Source: a virus
IMG/VR virus record: IMGVR_UViG_3300035698_024877
Span: 1 to 64,000 of that record
Direction: 5' to 3' (one strand)
DNA: 64,000 nt
Below the pieces are notes generated by a model that ran no database searches, was not told the DNA's origin, and saw only the letters and a list, made by a program, of their open reading frames with translations. Of the stretch, positions 17,758 through 25,980 are shown one piece after another; within the stretch, counting starts at the first letter, position 1, and every line of letters begins with the position of its first letter. A program made the position numbers and the translations under genes.

Positions 17758-18557
17758 TGAAGTATTTATCGTATTACCATGACGGCGAATTTTTACCTTA
17801 TAAAATTGAAGCTGCTAATGATATTGAAAAAAGGAAATCTCCTATAAAAAAGGCATCAATATTTTTTGGTATTTATAATAAACAAGATGTGTTAGCCAAT
17901 ACTCTTTATTCTATAACAAGGCAAAAAACATCAACTTGCCATGAGCTTTGTATTGTTGATGATTGCTCTGATATCGATCCTATGCCTATAGTAAAGGAAT
18001 ATGCACCAGAAGCCAAATATTTTAGATATAATACAAGACAAGGATTCGATATAGTTTATTGGAATAGTATTTTTAATCTTATTTCTACAGATAGCGAAGT
18101 TGTTATTATACAGTCGGCTGATGTAGTATGGTCTTCAAATAATTTATTTGATAGCATGGTTGATTATGTTGATTATGGAAGGCCAGTAGTAGTTACCACG
18201 TATAATGTAGAGAGAACTTTAAAAGATCCTAATGAAAATAGCTTTCGTTCTTATGTCACTGATTGCAGCAAGGATTGGCTAAAAAAAGAAAATACACTTG
18301 TAATCAGGGCAAATGAAGAAAGGCCAATGTATCCTTTTTTAATGGCTATTATGCGAACAGATCTTGAAAAGGTTATTACAGGAAAACCTATGTGCGATGT
18401 TATATTTCATTTTGCTTTAGTTGAGCAAGGAATTACCCCTTTATTTATTTCTAGCCCACTGGCGCTACATCAGCCACATGAAGCTACTTGGATTCCATGT
18501 TTACAATTAGGCACTTGCCCAATAGATTGCAAATTAAAAAGGCATTTTAATGAATAA
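17757..18557 (+). CDS. Family 2 glycosyltransferase, paralogue 2
   Basis: 266 residues, with an extra N-terminal stretch of about 35 residues relative to its paralogues. GT-A features: CIVDDCS, QSADVVW and MCDVI. The C-terminal motif H-x2-H-x6-C-x5-C-x3-C is intact (HQPH...C...C...C). The ATG overlaps the preceding stop (TAATG). Confidence 0.8.
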   Translation: MKYLSYYHDGEFLPYKIEAANDIEKRKSPIKKASIFFGIYNKQDVLANTLYSITRQKTSTCHELCIVDDCSDIDPMPIVKEYAPEAKYFRYNTRQGFDIVYWNSIFNLISTDSEVVIIQSADVVWSSNNLFDSMVDYVDYGRPVVVTTYNVERTLKDPNENSFRSYVTDCSKDWLKKENTLVIRANEERPMYPFLMAIMRTDLEKVITGKPMCDVIFHFALVEQGITPLFISSPLALHQPHEATWIPCLQLGTCPIDCKLKRHFNE

Positions 18558-19296
18558 AAAAGTCTCTATTCTAACAGCAACATGGAATAAAGAAGAGCAG
18601 CTTAGAAATTATTTATATGGCATAAAAAGACAAAAAACTGATTTTGCTTTTGAGCTTTGTATTATTGATGACCATTCTGATGTAAGCCCTTTATCTATTA
18701 TTAAAGAAGTTGTTCCTTTTGGTGATATAAAATATAAAAGGTTGGCTAAACATTCTGCATTTAATAAAACTCAAGGTTTAGGATTAGATTTAGTTTCTAA
18801 AGATTCCGATGTTATAGTTTTAATTGGTGCAGATATTATCCTTACAAGAGATAATGATTTGCAAAAATTAGTTGATGGAGTAGGTGATAAAACATTTACT
18901 CTTGCTGAAGTTGTAGATATACCAATTTTTTGTGATTTTTATAATGACTTTGCTATAAGTACAGAATTGATTTTAGACAATTGGGAAAATTATATTAAAA
19001 CAATAGATTTGCCTATTGGTGAAAGAATATATGGAAATCAAAGAACACTTTATACAGGTAAAAAATGGGATAGTTGGCTTTTATTTTGTGGGGCAATTAG
19101 AAAAGAAGATTTATTAAGTATTGGTTTTTTAGAAAATAGTTGCGATGCCGTATTAAAGTATAAAATGCAAGAGCAAAAGCTGACTGGAGTATTGCTTTCT
19201 GAGGTTAAAGCTATTCATCAAAGACATATTAAAAAAACATATGTTTGTCCTGATATCGAAACATGTAAATACCATTGTATAAGGAAATTAAAATGA
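18550..19296 (+). CDS. Family 2 glycosyltransferase, paralogue 3
   Basis: 248 residues: CIIDDHS, IGADII and SCDAV, followed by the shared C-terminal H-x2-H-x6-C-x5-C-x3-C (HQRH...C...C...C). It overlaps the previous gene by eight bases. Part of a three-gene tandem run. Confidence 0.8.
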   Translation: MNKKVSILTATWNKEEQLRNYLYGIKRQKTDFAFELCIIDDHSDVSPLSIIKEVVPFGDIKYKRLAKHSAFNKTQGLGLDLVSKDSDVIVLIGADIILTRDNDLQKLVDGVGDKTFTLAEVVDIPIFCDFYNDFAISTELILDNWENYIKTIDLPIGERIYGNQRTLYTGKKWDSWLLFCGAIRKEDLLSIGFLENSCDAVLKYKMQEQKLTGVLLSEVKAIHQRHIKKTYVCPDIETCKYHCIRKLK

Positions 19297-19862
19297 ATAA
19301 TTTTGAAAAGCAAAAGCAGGAATTTATTAATAAAGTAAAAGAAGAAGACGAAATAAGTTATTTTGATAACTGTGCCCATTTATTTGAACCAGGAAAAGTT
19401 TGGACTACAGATACTGAGGGTAATAATATACTACAAACAAAAGCAGAGCATGAAAGTACAAGAATGGACAGCCCTTCTCCTGGAGAGAAAATAAAAATAT
19501 TGCTGGAATTAAAAGATCGCTGGTTGTTACCAACACGAGCAGAGGTTTTTGGAAGTAGGTGTTCTGTATGCAAATATTTTAGAGATGAGTATGATTGGCT
19601 TGGGTTAAACCCATTAATTCATAGGTGTAAATGTAACATGTGTATGAACGAAATTTTACATCTTCTTGGACCTATTCACTATTCCTATAATGAGCCTTGT
19701 AACAGAGGGGCATGTAATGCATTAGTTTTTAATGGGATGTCTTGTGGAACTGTTCGTAAAAAACGATTTTTTGTTACTAGTGTTTTTGAGCCATTTAGAG
19801 AAGGTTTGCTTAAAAGAATTGATGATGTTATTAAATTTGATATAATTAATAAGGGAGATTAA
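19293..19862 (+). CDS. Cys-rich hypothetical protein
   Basis: 189 residues from the ATG at 19293, overlapping the glycosyltransferase stop. A central cluster, CSVCKYF then CKCNMCMNE, and later C-x4-C suggest metal binding. No family recognised. It ends the first glycosyltransferase run. Confidence 0.65.
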   Translation: MNNFEKQKQEFINKVKEEDEISYFDNCAHLFEPGKVWTTDTEGNNILQTKAEHESTRMDSPSPGEKIKILLELKDRWLLPTRAEVFGSRCSVCKYFRDEYDWLGLNPLIHRCKCNMCMNEILHLLGPIHYSYNEPCNRGACNALVFNGMSCGTVRKKRFFVTSVFEPFREGLLKRIDDVIKFDIINKGD

Positions 19863-19882
19863 AAATGAAACAGAAAATGAAA

Positions 19883-19922
19883 ATTTTATTCTATAGATGG
19901 CATTTTAAAATATAATAAAGTA
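19883..19922 (+). promoter_or_regulatory. Extended promoter-like element upstream of thyX
   Basis: A 40-base element made of an upstream part, ATTTTATTCTATAGATGG, and the common box TTTTAAAATATAATAAAGTA. Almost the same 40 bases occur at 42705-42744 and 47717-47756. It lies about 40 bases before the thyX ATG. Confidence 0.6.
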
Positions 19923-19959
19923 TGAAGAATTTATTAAGCAATATTTAGATGAGGAAAAA

Positions 19960-21420
19960 ATGAAACTAATTAGACCATATTTTGAAATTCAAACTGATTT
20001 TGATGGTGTAGATGTTTTGCGAACCATTGAAAAGTATGGCAGAGTTTGCTATAAGACAGAAGAAAAAGTAACAGATACATCATATATTCCTTTTATTAAA
20101 AACATTATGAAACGGGGGCATTTATCAGTTATAGAGCATTCTTTGGTTACAGTTAGGTTTATAATTGATAGAGGTGTATCCCATGAACTGGTTAGGCATC
20201 GTTTAGCATCTCTATCCCAGGAAAGCACCCGCTATGTAGGATATTCTGATAGAGTCTATAAAAATAATAAAATGACAGAAGATGAAGTATGTGAATTATA
20301 TGAATTAGGAAACTCAATGAAGAGGGTATCAGAAATTTCTGATGAAAAATATACTGAATGGGATATATACAAGATTCTTAATAAAAATAGTATAAAAAGA
20401 AGAAATCTAGGAAACACTGGCGTCATTTCTGAAAATTTCTTTGATATAATAGACACTCCAGAAAAAGCGTACTTATTGGGGTTTATTCAAGCAGACGGAA
20501 ATTTACGTAAAGATTCATGTCAGATAACAATAACACAAAAGGATGGTTGGTTTATAGAAAGAATGTTAAGAGATTTTATAAAACCTAATTTATCGTCATG
20601 TAATGATGGAAATTGTAAATCATATTCTTTCTCAAACAAAAAATTATATAGCAATTTGTTAAAAGTTGGAATTGTACCAAACAAGACATATAGTATGACA
20701 GATTTTAATGCAACCGCATTATGGAAAAGTGTTTCCAGTGATCTTAAGTGGGATTTTTTAAGAGGTTTACTTGATGGAGATGGCAGTTTAAGGTTTTTTA
20801 AACAGAATAATAAAGGGAAAACAGATTCTTGTAATATTAATTGGACTGGAAACAAATTTTTGTTAGAGCATATATCTTTATATTTAAAAGAAAAATTTAT
20901 GTATGAACCAACTGTACGTAAAGTACATGGTTCTAAAATTTTATATAGAATAATAATCTCTTCTCCAAAAGTTGGAGAAGAGGTATGTAAAAAAATGTAC
21001 TCAAATTTTGTTTTTCCTTATGGGCACCCTGTAAAAACAAGCAGAGCATTTGAAAGAATAAATTTTGATTATAATATAGCACAATGGGGATGTGAAAAAT
21101 TTCAAGCAATAATACCAATTTGGTGCAATAAATTAACTCCAGAATTTTGGATATGGGCAGAAGCTATGGACAAATCAGAAGATGCATATTCCGATTTAAT
21201 AGGTTTAGGTTGGGCACCTGAACAAGCAAGGAGCGTATTACCTAACTCACTTAAAACAGAAGTAATTATGTCAGCTAATTTAAGAGAGTGGTTACACATA
21301 TTTAAAGTGCGGACAGATAAAGCCGCACACCCACAGATGAGAGAAATTATGATTCCACTTTGCGAAGAATTTAAAAGAAGAATTCCTATAATTTTTGATA
21401 ACATAGTTTTGGAGAAGTAA
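19960..21420 (+). CDS. thyX: FAD-dependent thymidylate synthase ThyX with in-frame LAGLIDADG insertion
   Basis: Makes dTMP from dUMP using FAD and folate. The N-terminal part (1-98) includes the ThyX signature RHRLASLSQESTRY (79-92). The remaining ThyX sequence resumes near residue 377 (WAPEQARSVLPNSLKTEVIM, NLREWLH, then an R...AHPQMRE end). Between them about 278 residues encode a helix-turn-helix-like region (105-150) and a LAGLIDADG endonuclease with motifs LLGFIQADG (172-180) and FLRGLLDGDG (266-275). The reading frame is open throughout. I see no intein splice-junction residues and little room for a group I intron core. Without the insert, ThyX would be about 208 residues, a normal size. 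Confidence 0.9.
   Translation: MKLIRPYFEIQTDFDGVDVLRTIEKYGRVCYKTEEKVTDTSYIPFIKNIMKRGHLSVIEHSLVTVRFIIDRGVSHELVRHRLASLSQESTRYVGYSDRVYKNNKMTEDEVCELYELGNSMKRVSEISDEKYTEWDIYKILNKNSIKRRNLGNTGVISENFFDIIDTPEKAYLLGFIQADGNLRKDSCQITITQKDGWFIERMLRDFIKPNLSSCNDGNCKSYSFSNKKLYSNLLKVGIVPNKTYSMTDFNATALWKSVSSDLKWDFLRGLLDGDGSLRFFKQNNKGKTDSCNINWTGNKFLLEHISLYLKEKFMYEPTVRKVHGSKILYRIIISSPKVGEEVCKKMYSNFVFPYGHPVKTSRAFERINFDYNIAQWGCEKFQAIIPIWCNKLTPEFWIWAEAMDKSEDAYSDLIGLGWAPEQARSVLPNSLKTEVIMSANLREWLHIFKVRTDKAAHPQMREIMIPLCEEFKRRIPIIFDNIVLEK
20254..21087 (+). mobile_element. LAGLIDADG endonuclease insertion inside thyX
   Basis: Approximate bounds of the insertion, judged from where ThyX similarity stops and resumes. It contains an HTH-like segment and a two-motif LAGLIDADG domain, in frame with both thyX halves. 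Confidence 0.75.
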
Positions 21421-21422
21421 GG

Positions 21423-21803
21423 ATGGTAGTTTTTAATATGAATCCAAGCGTAGCTTTAAAAAGCTCGGCGTTGATTAAACAACTGCATTTGAAGTGTGCA
21501 GAATTAGATTGGAAAGAGTCTATAGAAAAGGAAAATTCTTTTTCGTTTAGCATAGCAGATTATACTATTCAAATTAACAGGCATATCCCATCCCAACATT
21601 CTTCAGAATCAATTTATTACACAATAGAGATTTATGATTGGAATGCTACTATTATTGAGCAATTAAATGTTAGAGATTTCCAAGGTGAAATGCCAAATAA
21701 TTGGGCGATGTTTAAGAGAATTTTTATTGTAGCAAGAAGAATAGCTATGGATGTAAATAAAGCTTATGATGTAATTTTATCTGATTTAGAGGAATGCGAA
21801 TGA
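21423..21803 (+). CDS. Hypothetical protein
   Basis: 126 residues, alpha/beta, no motif recognised. It starts two bases after thyX and ends overlapping the fourth glycosyltransferase. Confidence 0.62.
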   Translation: MVVFNMNPSVALKSSALIKQLHLKCAELDWKESIEKENSFSFSIADYTIQINRHIPSQHSSESIYYTIEIYDWNATIIEQLNVRDFQGEMPNNWAMFKRIFIVARRIAMDVNKAYDVILSDLEECE

Positions 21804-22522
21804 AAGTTTCAATTTTTATGCCTGTGTATAAGAAGAACTATGCTTTGCCAGCAGTTCTTTATTCTTTAAGCCTTCAAAAAGTTGATTTTGAGTATCAGCT
21901 TTGTGTAATTGATGATTGTTGCCCAGAAATGCCTTGGGCAATAATTAAAACATATTTTCCTAATGCTAAATATAAACGTCTTGACCAACACCATTCATTT
22001 GATATGGTAATGGGGTTTTGTTTTGATTTTGTTCCTAAAGAAACAGAAATAATAATTATGATGAGCGCAGACGTTGTTTGTAGTAATGAAAAGGTTTTGC
22101 AAACACTTTATGATAATTGCCTTCCTAATCAAGCAGCTTTTGCTACTGTAGCTAATGCATCTAAACAATTAACAGAAACTTGTAATGATATGAAAGAATT
22201 TTATAATTGGCTATCATTAGTAAATGAAGATTGGAAAATAACTCCGCCACAAATAAGATCTGGAAAGACAGCTTATCAGGATTACTTCTTTCTTGGAGCT
22301 ATTAGAAAGGAAGATATGGAGATGTTTGATAATATTAAAAAGCCGTTTTGTGATGTGATGTTACATTACAATATTGCTAATTATGGGATTAAATGCTTTT
22401 ATCCTGAAAACACTTTTGGTATTCATTTGTGGCATGAGCCAACTTTGTTAAAGTGTGCAAACATGGACATATGTAATTATATTTGCAAACTCAAAAAACA
22501 TTTTACAGGGGAATGGAGATGA
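21800..22522 (+). CDS. Family 2 glycosyltransferase, paralogue 4
   Basis: 240 residues: CVIDDCC, MSADVV and FCDVM, with the C-terminal H-x2-H-x6-C-x5-C-x3-C (HLWH...C...C...C) as in paralogues 1-3. It is separated from them by thyX. GAGGAA lies upstream; an ATG at 21794 is also possible. Confidence 0.8.
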   Translation: MKVSIFMPVYKKNYALPAVLYSLSLQKVDFEYQLCVIDDCCPEMPWAIIKTYFPNAKYKRLDQHHSFDMVMGFCFDFVPKETEIIIMMSADVVCSNEKVLQTLYDNCLPNQAAFATVANASKQLTETCNDMKEFYNWLSLVNEDWKITPPQIRSGKTAYQDYFFLGAIRKEDMEMFDNIKKPFCDVMLHYNIANYGIKCFYPENTFGIHLWHEPTLLKCANMDICNYICKLKKHFTGEWR

Positions 22523-22758
22523 GTACACCCCTAACATTTAGTGAATTTGAAAAAATGTGGAAGTATAATAATGCTATGATTGAGAAAATAGAGAAACAAC
22601 AAAATGATAGATTAGGGAATTATGTAAAGTATTTAAAAAGTATTGGCTGTGGTAAGATTCAGATAAGAAGATTACTTGAAGATTTGCTTACATATGAAAA
22701 CACATGGGCAATAGTTCCTAATTTTAATATAGAAAAGTTTATAGGGAATATAGTATGA
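22519..22758 (+). CDS. Small helical protein
   Basis: 79 residues, mostly helical, overlapping both neighbours by four bases. Unrecognised. The tight coupling suggests it is co-expressed with the glycosyltransferase and the UDP-GlcNAc epimerase. Confidence 0.6.
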   Translation: MSTPLTFSEFEKMWKYNNAMIEKIEKQQNDRLGNYVKYLKSIGCGKIQIRRLLEDLLTYENTWAIVPNFNIEKFIGNIV

Positions 22759-23816
22759 TAGTTTTTTGTATTGGTGGCAGGCCTAATATTGTTAAGCTCT
22801 ATCCATTTATAGAGCATTTTAAAAAAATTAATTATAAACATTATAAAGTTATTTTTACAGAACAACATTATTCTAAATCTATGAGCCAAGTTTTTTTTGA
22901 TGAGTTTGGTTTCCAACCAGATTATAGGCTTGATAGGGCAGGGAAAGGGCACGCTTCTCAAACAGGATCTATCCTTCTTGAGTTAGACAAACTATTTTAT
23001 AATACACCCATTCTTGCACATGGCACTGATTTATTTGTGGTTTTTGGGGATATGAACTCCTCTCTTGCAGGAGCTTTATTTGCCCAGAAAAAAGGTTTTC
23101 CTATTGCTCATATAGAAGGTGGTTTAAGAGTTGGCAGATATGATATAGCAGAGGAGATAAATAGAAAGCTAATCGATCATATGAGCGAATATAATTTTGT
23201 AACTGAAGAGTCTGGAATGCTAAACTTACGTAAAGAAGGGCTGTATAATGGGGTTCTTGTTGGAAATGTTTTAGCCGATGCTATTAGATTAAAACGTGAA
23301 AGATTATTTGTTAATACTAAAAACCAAAAGTATTGTTTATGTACATTTCATAGACCAGAAAATGTCGATAATAATTTTAAAACTATAGTCTCTATTTTGA
23401 ATTCTATAGCTGATAAAATTCCAGTATTATTATCTGTGCATCCAAGAACAGAAAAAATGATTATGAAAAATCATACATATCTTTCATCAAATATAACGAC
23501 AATTAATCCGTTAAACTATACTGATTTTCTTAACACATTAAATAATGCTGCTTTTATTTTTACAGATAGTGGTGGTATACAGTGTGAGGCTCATATCTTA
23601 CATAAGCCATGTATAACATATAATAAACACACGCCACATAAATGTACTTTGTATCCTAATAGGATTAATTTTTTAATGCAAGATAGTAAAGATATCCTTG
23701 CTATTGTTGAAGACATATTAAACAATAATGTTATTTTTAGAGAGAACAGAGAACAATTTTGTTGGGATGGGTATGCCACTAAAAGAATAATAAATGTTTT
23801 AGCAAAATATTTGTAG
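22755..23816 (+). CDS. wecB: UDP-N-acetylglucosamine 2-epimerase-like protein
   Basis: 353 residues. Family landmarks: an N-terminal GGRPN loop, HIEGGLR near 117, EEINRKLIDH near 133, TFHRPENVD near 197 and DSGGIQCEA near 274. Converts UDP-GlcNAc to UDP-ManNAc (or a related hydrolysis), supplying a sugar for surface or virion glycans. It closes the sugar cassette. The symbol is by family only. Confidence 0.88.
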   Translation: MIVFCIGGRPNIVKLYPFIEHFKKINYKHYKVIFTEQHYSKSMSQVFFDEFGFQPDYRLDRAGKGHASQTGSILLELDKLFYNTPILAHGTDLFVVFGDMNSSLAGALFAQKKGFPIAHIEGGLRVGRYDIAEEINRKLIDHMSEYNFVTEESGMLNLRKEGLYNGVLVGNVLADAIRLKRERLFVNTKNQKYCLCTFHRPENVDNNFKTIVSILNSIADKIPVLLSVHPRTEKMIMKNHTYLSSNITTINPLNYTDFLNTLNNAAFIFTDSGGIQCEAHILHKPCITYNKHTPHKCTLYPNRINFLMQDSKDILAIVEDILNNNVIFRENREQFCWDGYATKRIINVLAKYL

Positions 23817-23823
23817 AAACCTA

Positions 23824-23844
23824 TTTTTAAAATATAATAAAGTA
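23824..23844 (+). promoter_or_regulatory. Promoter-like box before the SbcD module
   Basis: TTTTAAAATATAATAAAGTA with one extra leading T, 13 bases before the ATG at 23857. Confidence 0.6.
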
Positions 23845-23856
23845 AGGGGAAATTAA

Positions 23857-24069
23857 ATGAAAAATCATTATAATTACAAATTCAATTTAGCAACAAAGTT
23901 TGGGAGGGAGTCGAATAAAACAATTACTTTTCCAAAAGAAGCTTTTCAACATTTTATTCAAGAAGAGGTATGTAAGTCAACATTATTTGGGGCCACTCTT
24001 TTACTTTTAATAGATACGAAAAGTGATAGGCGCTGGAGAGTTATAGCCGAATCTAAAGAGGAAGTTTAA
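23857..24069 (+). CDS. Hypothetical protein upstream of sbcD
   Basis: 70 residues, alpha/beta with a basic DRRWR segment. Directly abuts sbcD. No family recognised. First gene after a promoter-like box. Confidence 0.65.
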   Translation: MKNHYNYKFNLATKFGRESNKTITFPKEAFQHFIQEEVCKSTLFGATLLLLIDTKSDRRWRVIAESKEEV

Positions 24070-25122
24070 ATGAAAAAACCGTTTGCAGTTATAATTTGTG
24101 ATCCACATTTTGATATTTATTCAAAGTTTAATAAGCAACTTGATGGTGGGAAAAATTCAAGGGCTAAATTACTTATTGATGAAGTAACTAGAATTTTTGA
24201 TTATGCTGTAGAAAATAATATCAAAAATGTATTTATTTTGGGGGATGTCTTTAATTCTGCTGAAGTTATTAAAACAGCATTATTTAATGATATTGTAGAT
24301 TTATTTTCTTATGGGAGACAACTCGATTTAGCTATTAAAGTTATTGCTGGAAATCATGATTATTTTTCTTATCATGAGCATAGCGCATTACATTCTCTAA
24401 AGAATATTATACATATTATTGATGGAAGAAATTATATAACAAAGATTTGTAATTTTAAGATAACTTTTGCTCCCTATACTTCAAATGGAGAAAGCCTTTC
24501 TAATATTGATAATGATGGTGATATTCTTTTTTGCCATCAATCTGTAGATGGGGTTCAGATTGGTTCATATGAATTAGTAAAGCAGAAAGACGCTATTGAT
24601 GCTAAAAAGCTTTTTAAAAAATTTAGTGTTATTATTTCTGGGCACATTCATAAAAAACAAATTTGTGATGGGGTTATTTTTCCTGGGTCTATTGCACAAA
24701 AAGATTTTGGTGATGAAGGAATAAAAAAGTATTTCTCTGTTTTGTATGATGATTTGTCTATTGAGTATGTGCCAACACAACACCCCAACTTTTTTGTTAT
24801 TGACTATCTTGAAGGTGATGATAGAAAGGCTATTAGGAATGATAAAAGTGTTATTTATGAAGATGTAGAAAAAGATTTTATTAAAGTCAAAGCCTCTAAA
24901 GCTTTATGGGGAAGATTAAGCCAAACAACTTATAAGGATAGAAATGTAATCGTTGAATTAAAACCAGAGAAAAGTATTACTGCCGTTCGTATTAAAATAG
25001 ATGATCTTTCTGATAATAAAAAAGCACTTACTAACTATTTATCTTTTGTGTGTAAGAATGATGAATGGGTTTTAAAGCATAAAAAAGAACTTTTAGAAAA
25101 AGGATTGGAGTACTTAAAATAA
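24070..25122 (+). CDS. sbcD: SbcD/Mre11-type nuclease (T4 gp47-like)
   Basis: 350 residues. The metallophosphoesterase motifs occur in order: CDPHFD (11-16), GDVFN near 61, GNHD near 98, CHQS near 156 and GHIHK near 195. Works with the SbcC/gp46 ATPase, encoded about 0.85 kb downstream, to process DNA ends for recombination-dependent replication. Confidence 0.92.
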   Translation: MKKPFAVIICDPHFDIYSKFNKQLDGGKNSRAKLLIDEVTRIFDYAVENNIKNVFILGDVFNSAEVIKTALFNDIVDLFSYGRQLDLAIKVIAGNHDYFSYHEHSALHSLKNIIHIIDGRNYITKICNFKITFAPYTSNGESLSNIDNDGDILFCHQSVDGVQIGSYELVKQKDAIDAKKLFKKFSVIISGHIHKKQICDGVIFPGSIAQKDFGDEGIKKYFSVLYDDLSIEYVPTQHPNFFVIDYLEGDDRKAIRNDKSVIYEDVEKDFIKVKASKALWGRLSQTTYKDRNVIVELKPEKSITAVRIKIDDLSDNKKALTNYLSFVCKNDEWVLKHKKELLEKGLEYLK

Positions 25123-25143
25123 ATAATTATATGGTGAGTTAAA

Positions 25144-25383
25144 ATGATGAATGAGCCTTCCTTTTGCGTGTGGGATGAAAAGATACCTTTTTGTGTATGG
25201 TGTAAAGTTAAGCCTGTTTCTTGGAATTTAATAACATCTCGCTATACTGATTTTTGTAATGAAATACAATATAGTAAGATATTAATTGCAAGTGAGCTTG
25301 AAGAAGATTCTTGTTTTAAACAATATTTGGCTGCTCTTATTTGTGGGGATAAAAGAGCAGTGGCTATATATAATGGGGGTTAA
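25144..25383 (+). CDS. Hypothetical protein
   Basis: 79 residues with two CVW motifs in the first 20 residues. Unrecognised; part of a three-gene insert between sbcD and sbcC. Confidence 0.55.
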   Translation: MMNEPSFCVWDEKIPFCVWCKVKPVSWNLITSRYTDFCNEIQYSKILIASELEEDSCFKQYLAALICGDKRAVAIYNGG

Positions 25384-25384
25384 A

Positions 25385-25594
25385 ATGCCAGAAATGAATA
25401 ATTTTAGATTAGTTGTAGTTGATAAATTTCCTGATTGTTGTTTTGTTTGCAAAAGTGCCGAAATGGAATATGAATGGGAAGTTAATTGTTCTAATAAAAT
25501 AAGGGGTTATATTGGTGGATTGGATTATCCAAAGATTTGGACTGTTTGTGATAAATTTGAAAGATGTGATAAAAATATTTTTGAAAAGCAATAA
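25385..25594 (+). CDS. Small Cys-containing hypothetical protein
   Basis: 69 residues with CCFVC near 19 and later single Cys at 34, 54 and 60; possibly metal-binding. The ATG follows the previous stop almost directly. Confidence 0.5.
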   Translation: MPEMNNFRLVVVDKFPDCCFVCKSAEMEYEWEVNCSNKIRGYIGGLDYPKIWTVCDKFERCDKNIFEKQ

Positions 25595-25611
25595 AAATTT
25601 GGGGGATAAAA

Positions 25612-25980
25612 ATGGAATTAAAAGATTTTGGGTATAGTAATAATGAAAAAATTTGTTATCATTGTGTATATTGTAACTACTATCATGATTTTTCTTATCC
25701 ATTGGCTTCTTTAGGAGCAGCACAGCAAATTCCCCCAACCGACTGTTGGTATTGTGTAAAGATTGATACAAGTGCTATTGGTGAACCACCTTCTGTAGGG
25801 GCGCGGGTTGATAAGAATGGGTCTTGTGATTATCATGAAATGAAGGCTTATGATACTACGATAAGTTGTTCTCCAGCAGCTACTACTGATTCAACTTTTT
25901 GTGATTTAAAAACAATAGATGAGAAGAAGGTAAATACTAAAATTATATCTTGGATAGATAGGTTAAAAAATGTTTTCTAA
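25612..25980 (+). CDS. Cys-rich hypothetical protein
   Basis: 122 residues with CYHCVYC at 15-21 and CWYC near 45, followed by isolated Cys. A zinc-binding role is likely. Overlaps sbcC by 11 bases. Confidence 0.6.
   Translation: MELKDFGYSNNEKICYHCVYCNYYHDFSYPLASLGAAQQIPPTDCWYCVKIDTSAIGEPPSVGARVDKNGSCDYHEMKAYDTTISCSPAATTDSTFCDLKTIDEKKVNTKIISWIDRLKNVF

Noticed and set aside
20254-21087. Standard intein in ThyX
   Set aside because: No Cys or Ser at the N-junction and no Asn followed by Cys, Ser or Thr at the C-junction; only the endonuclease part is visible.
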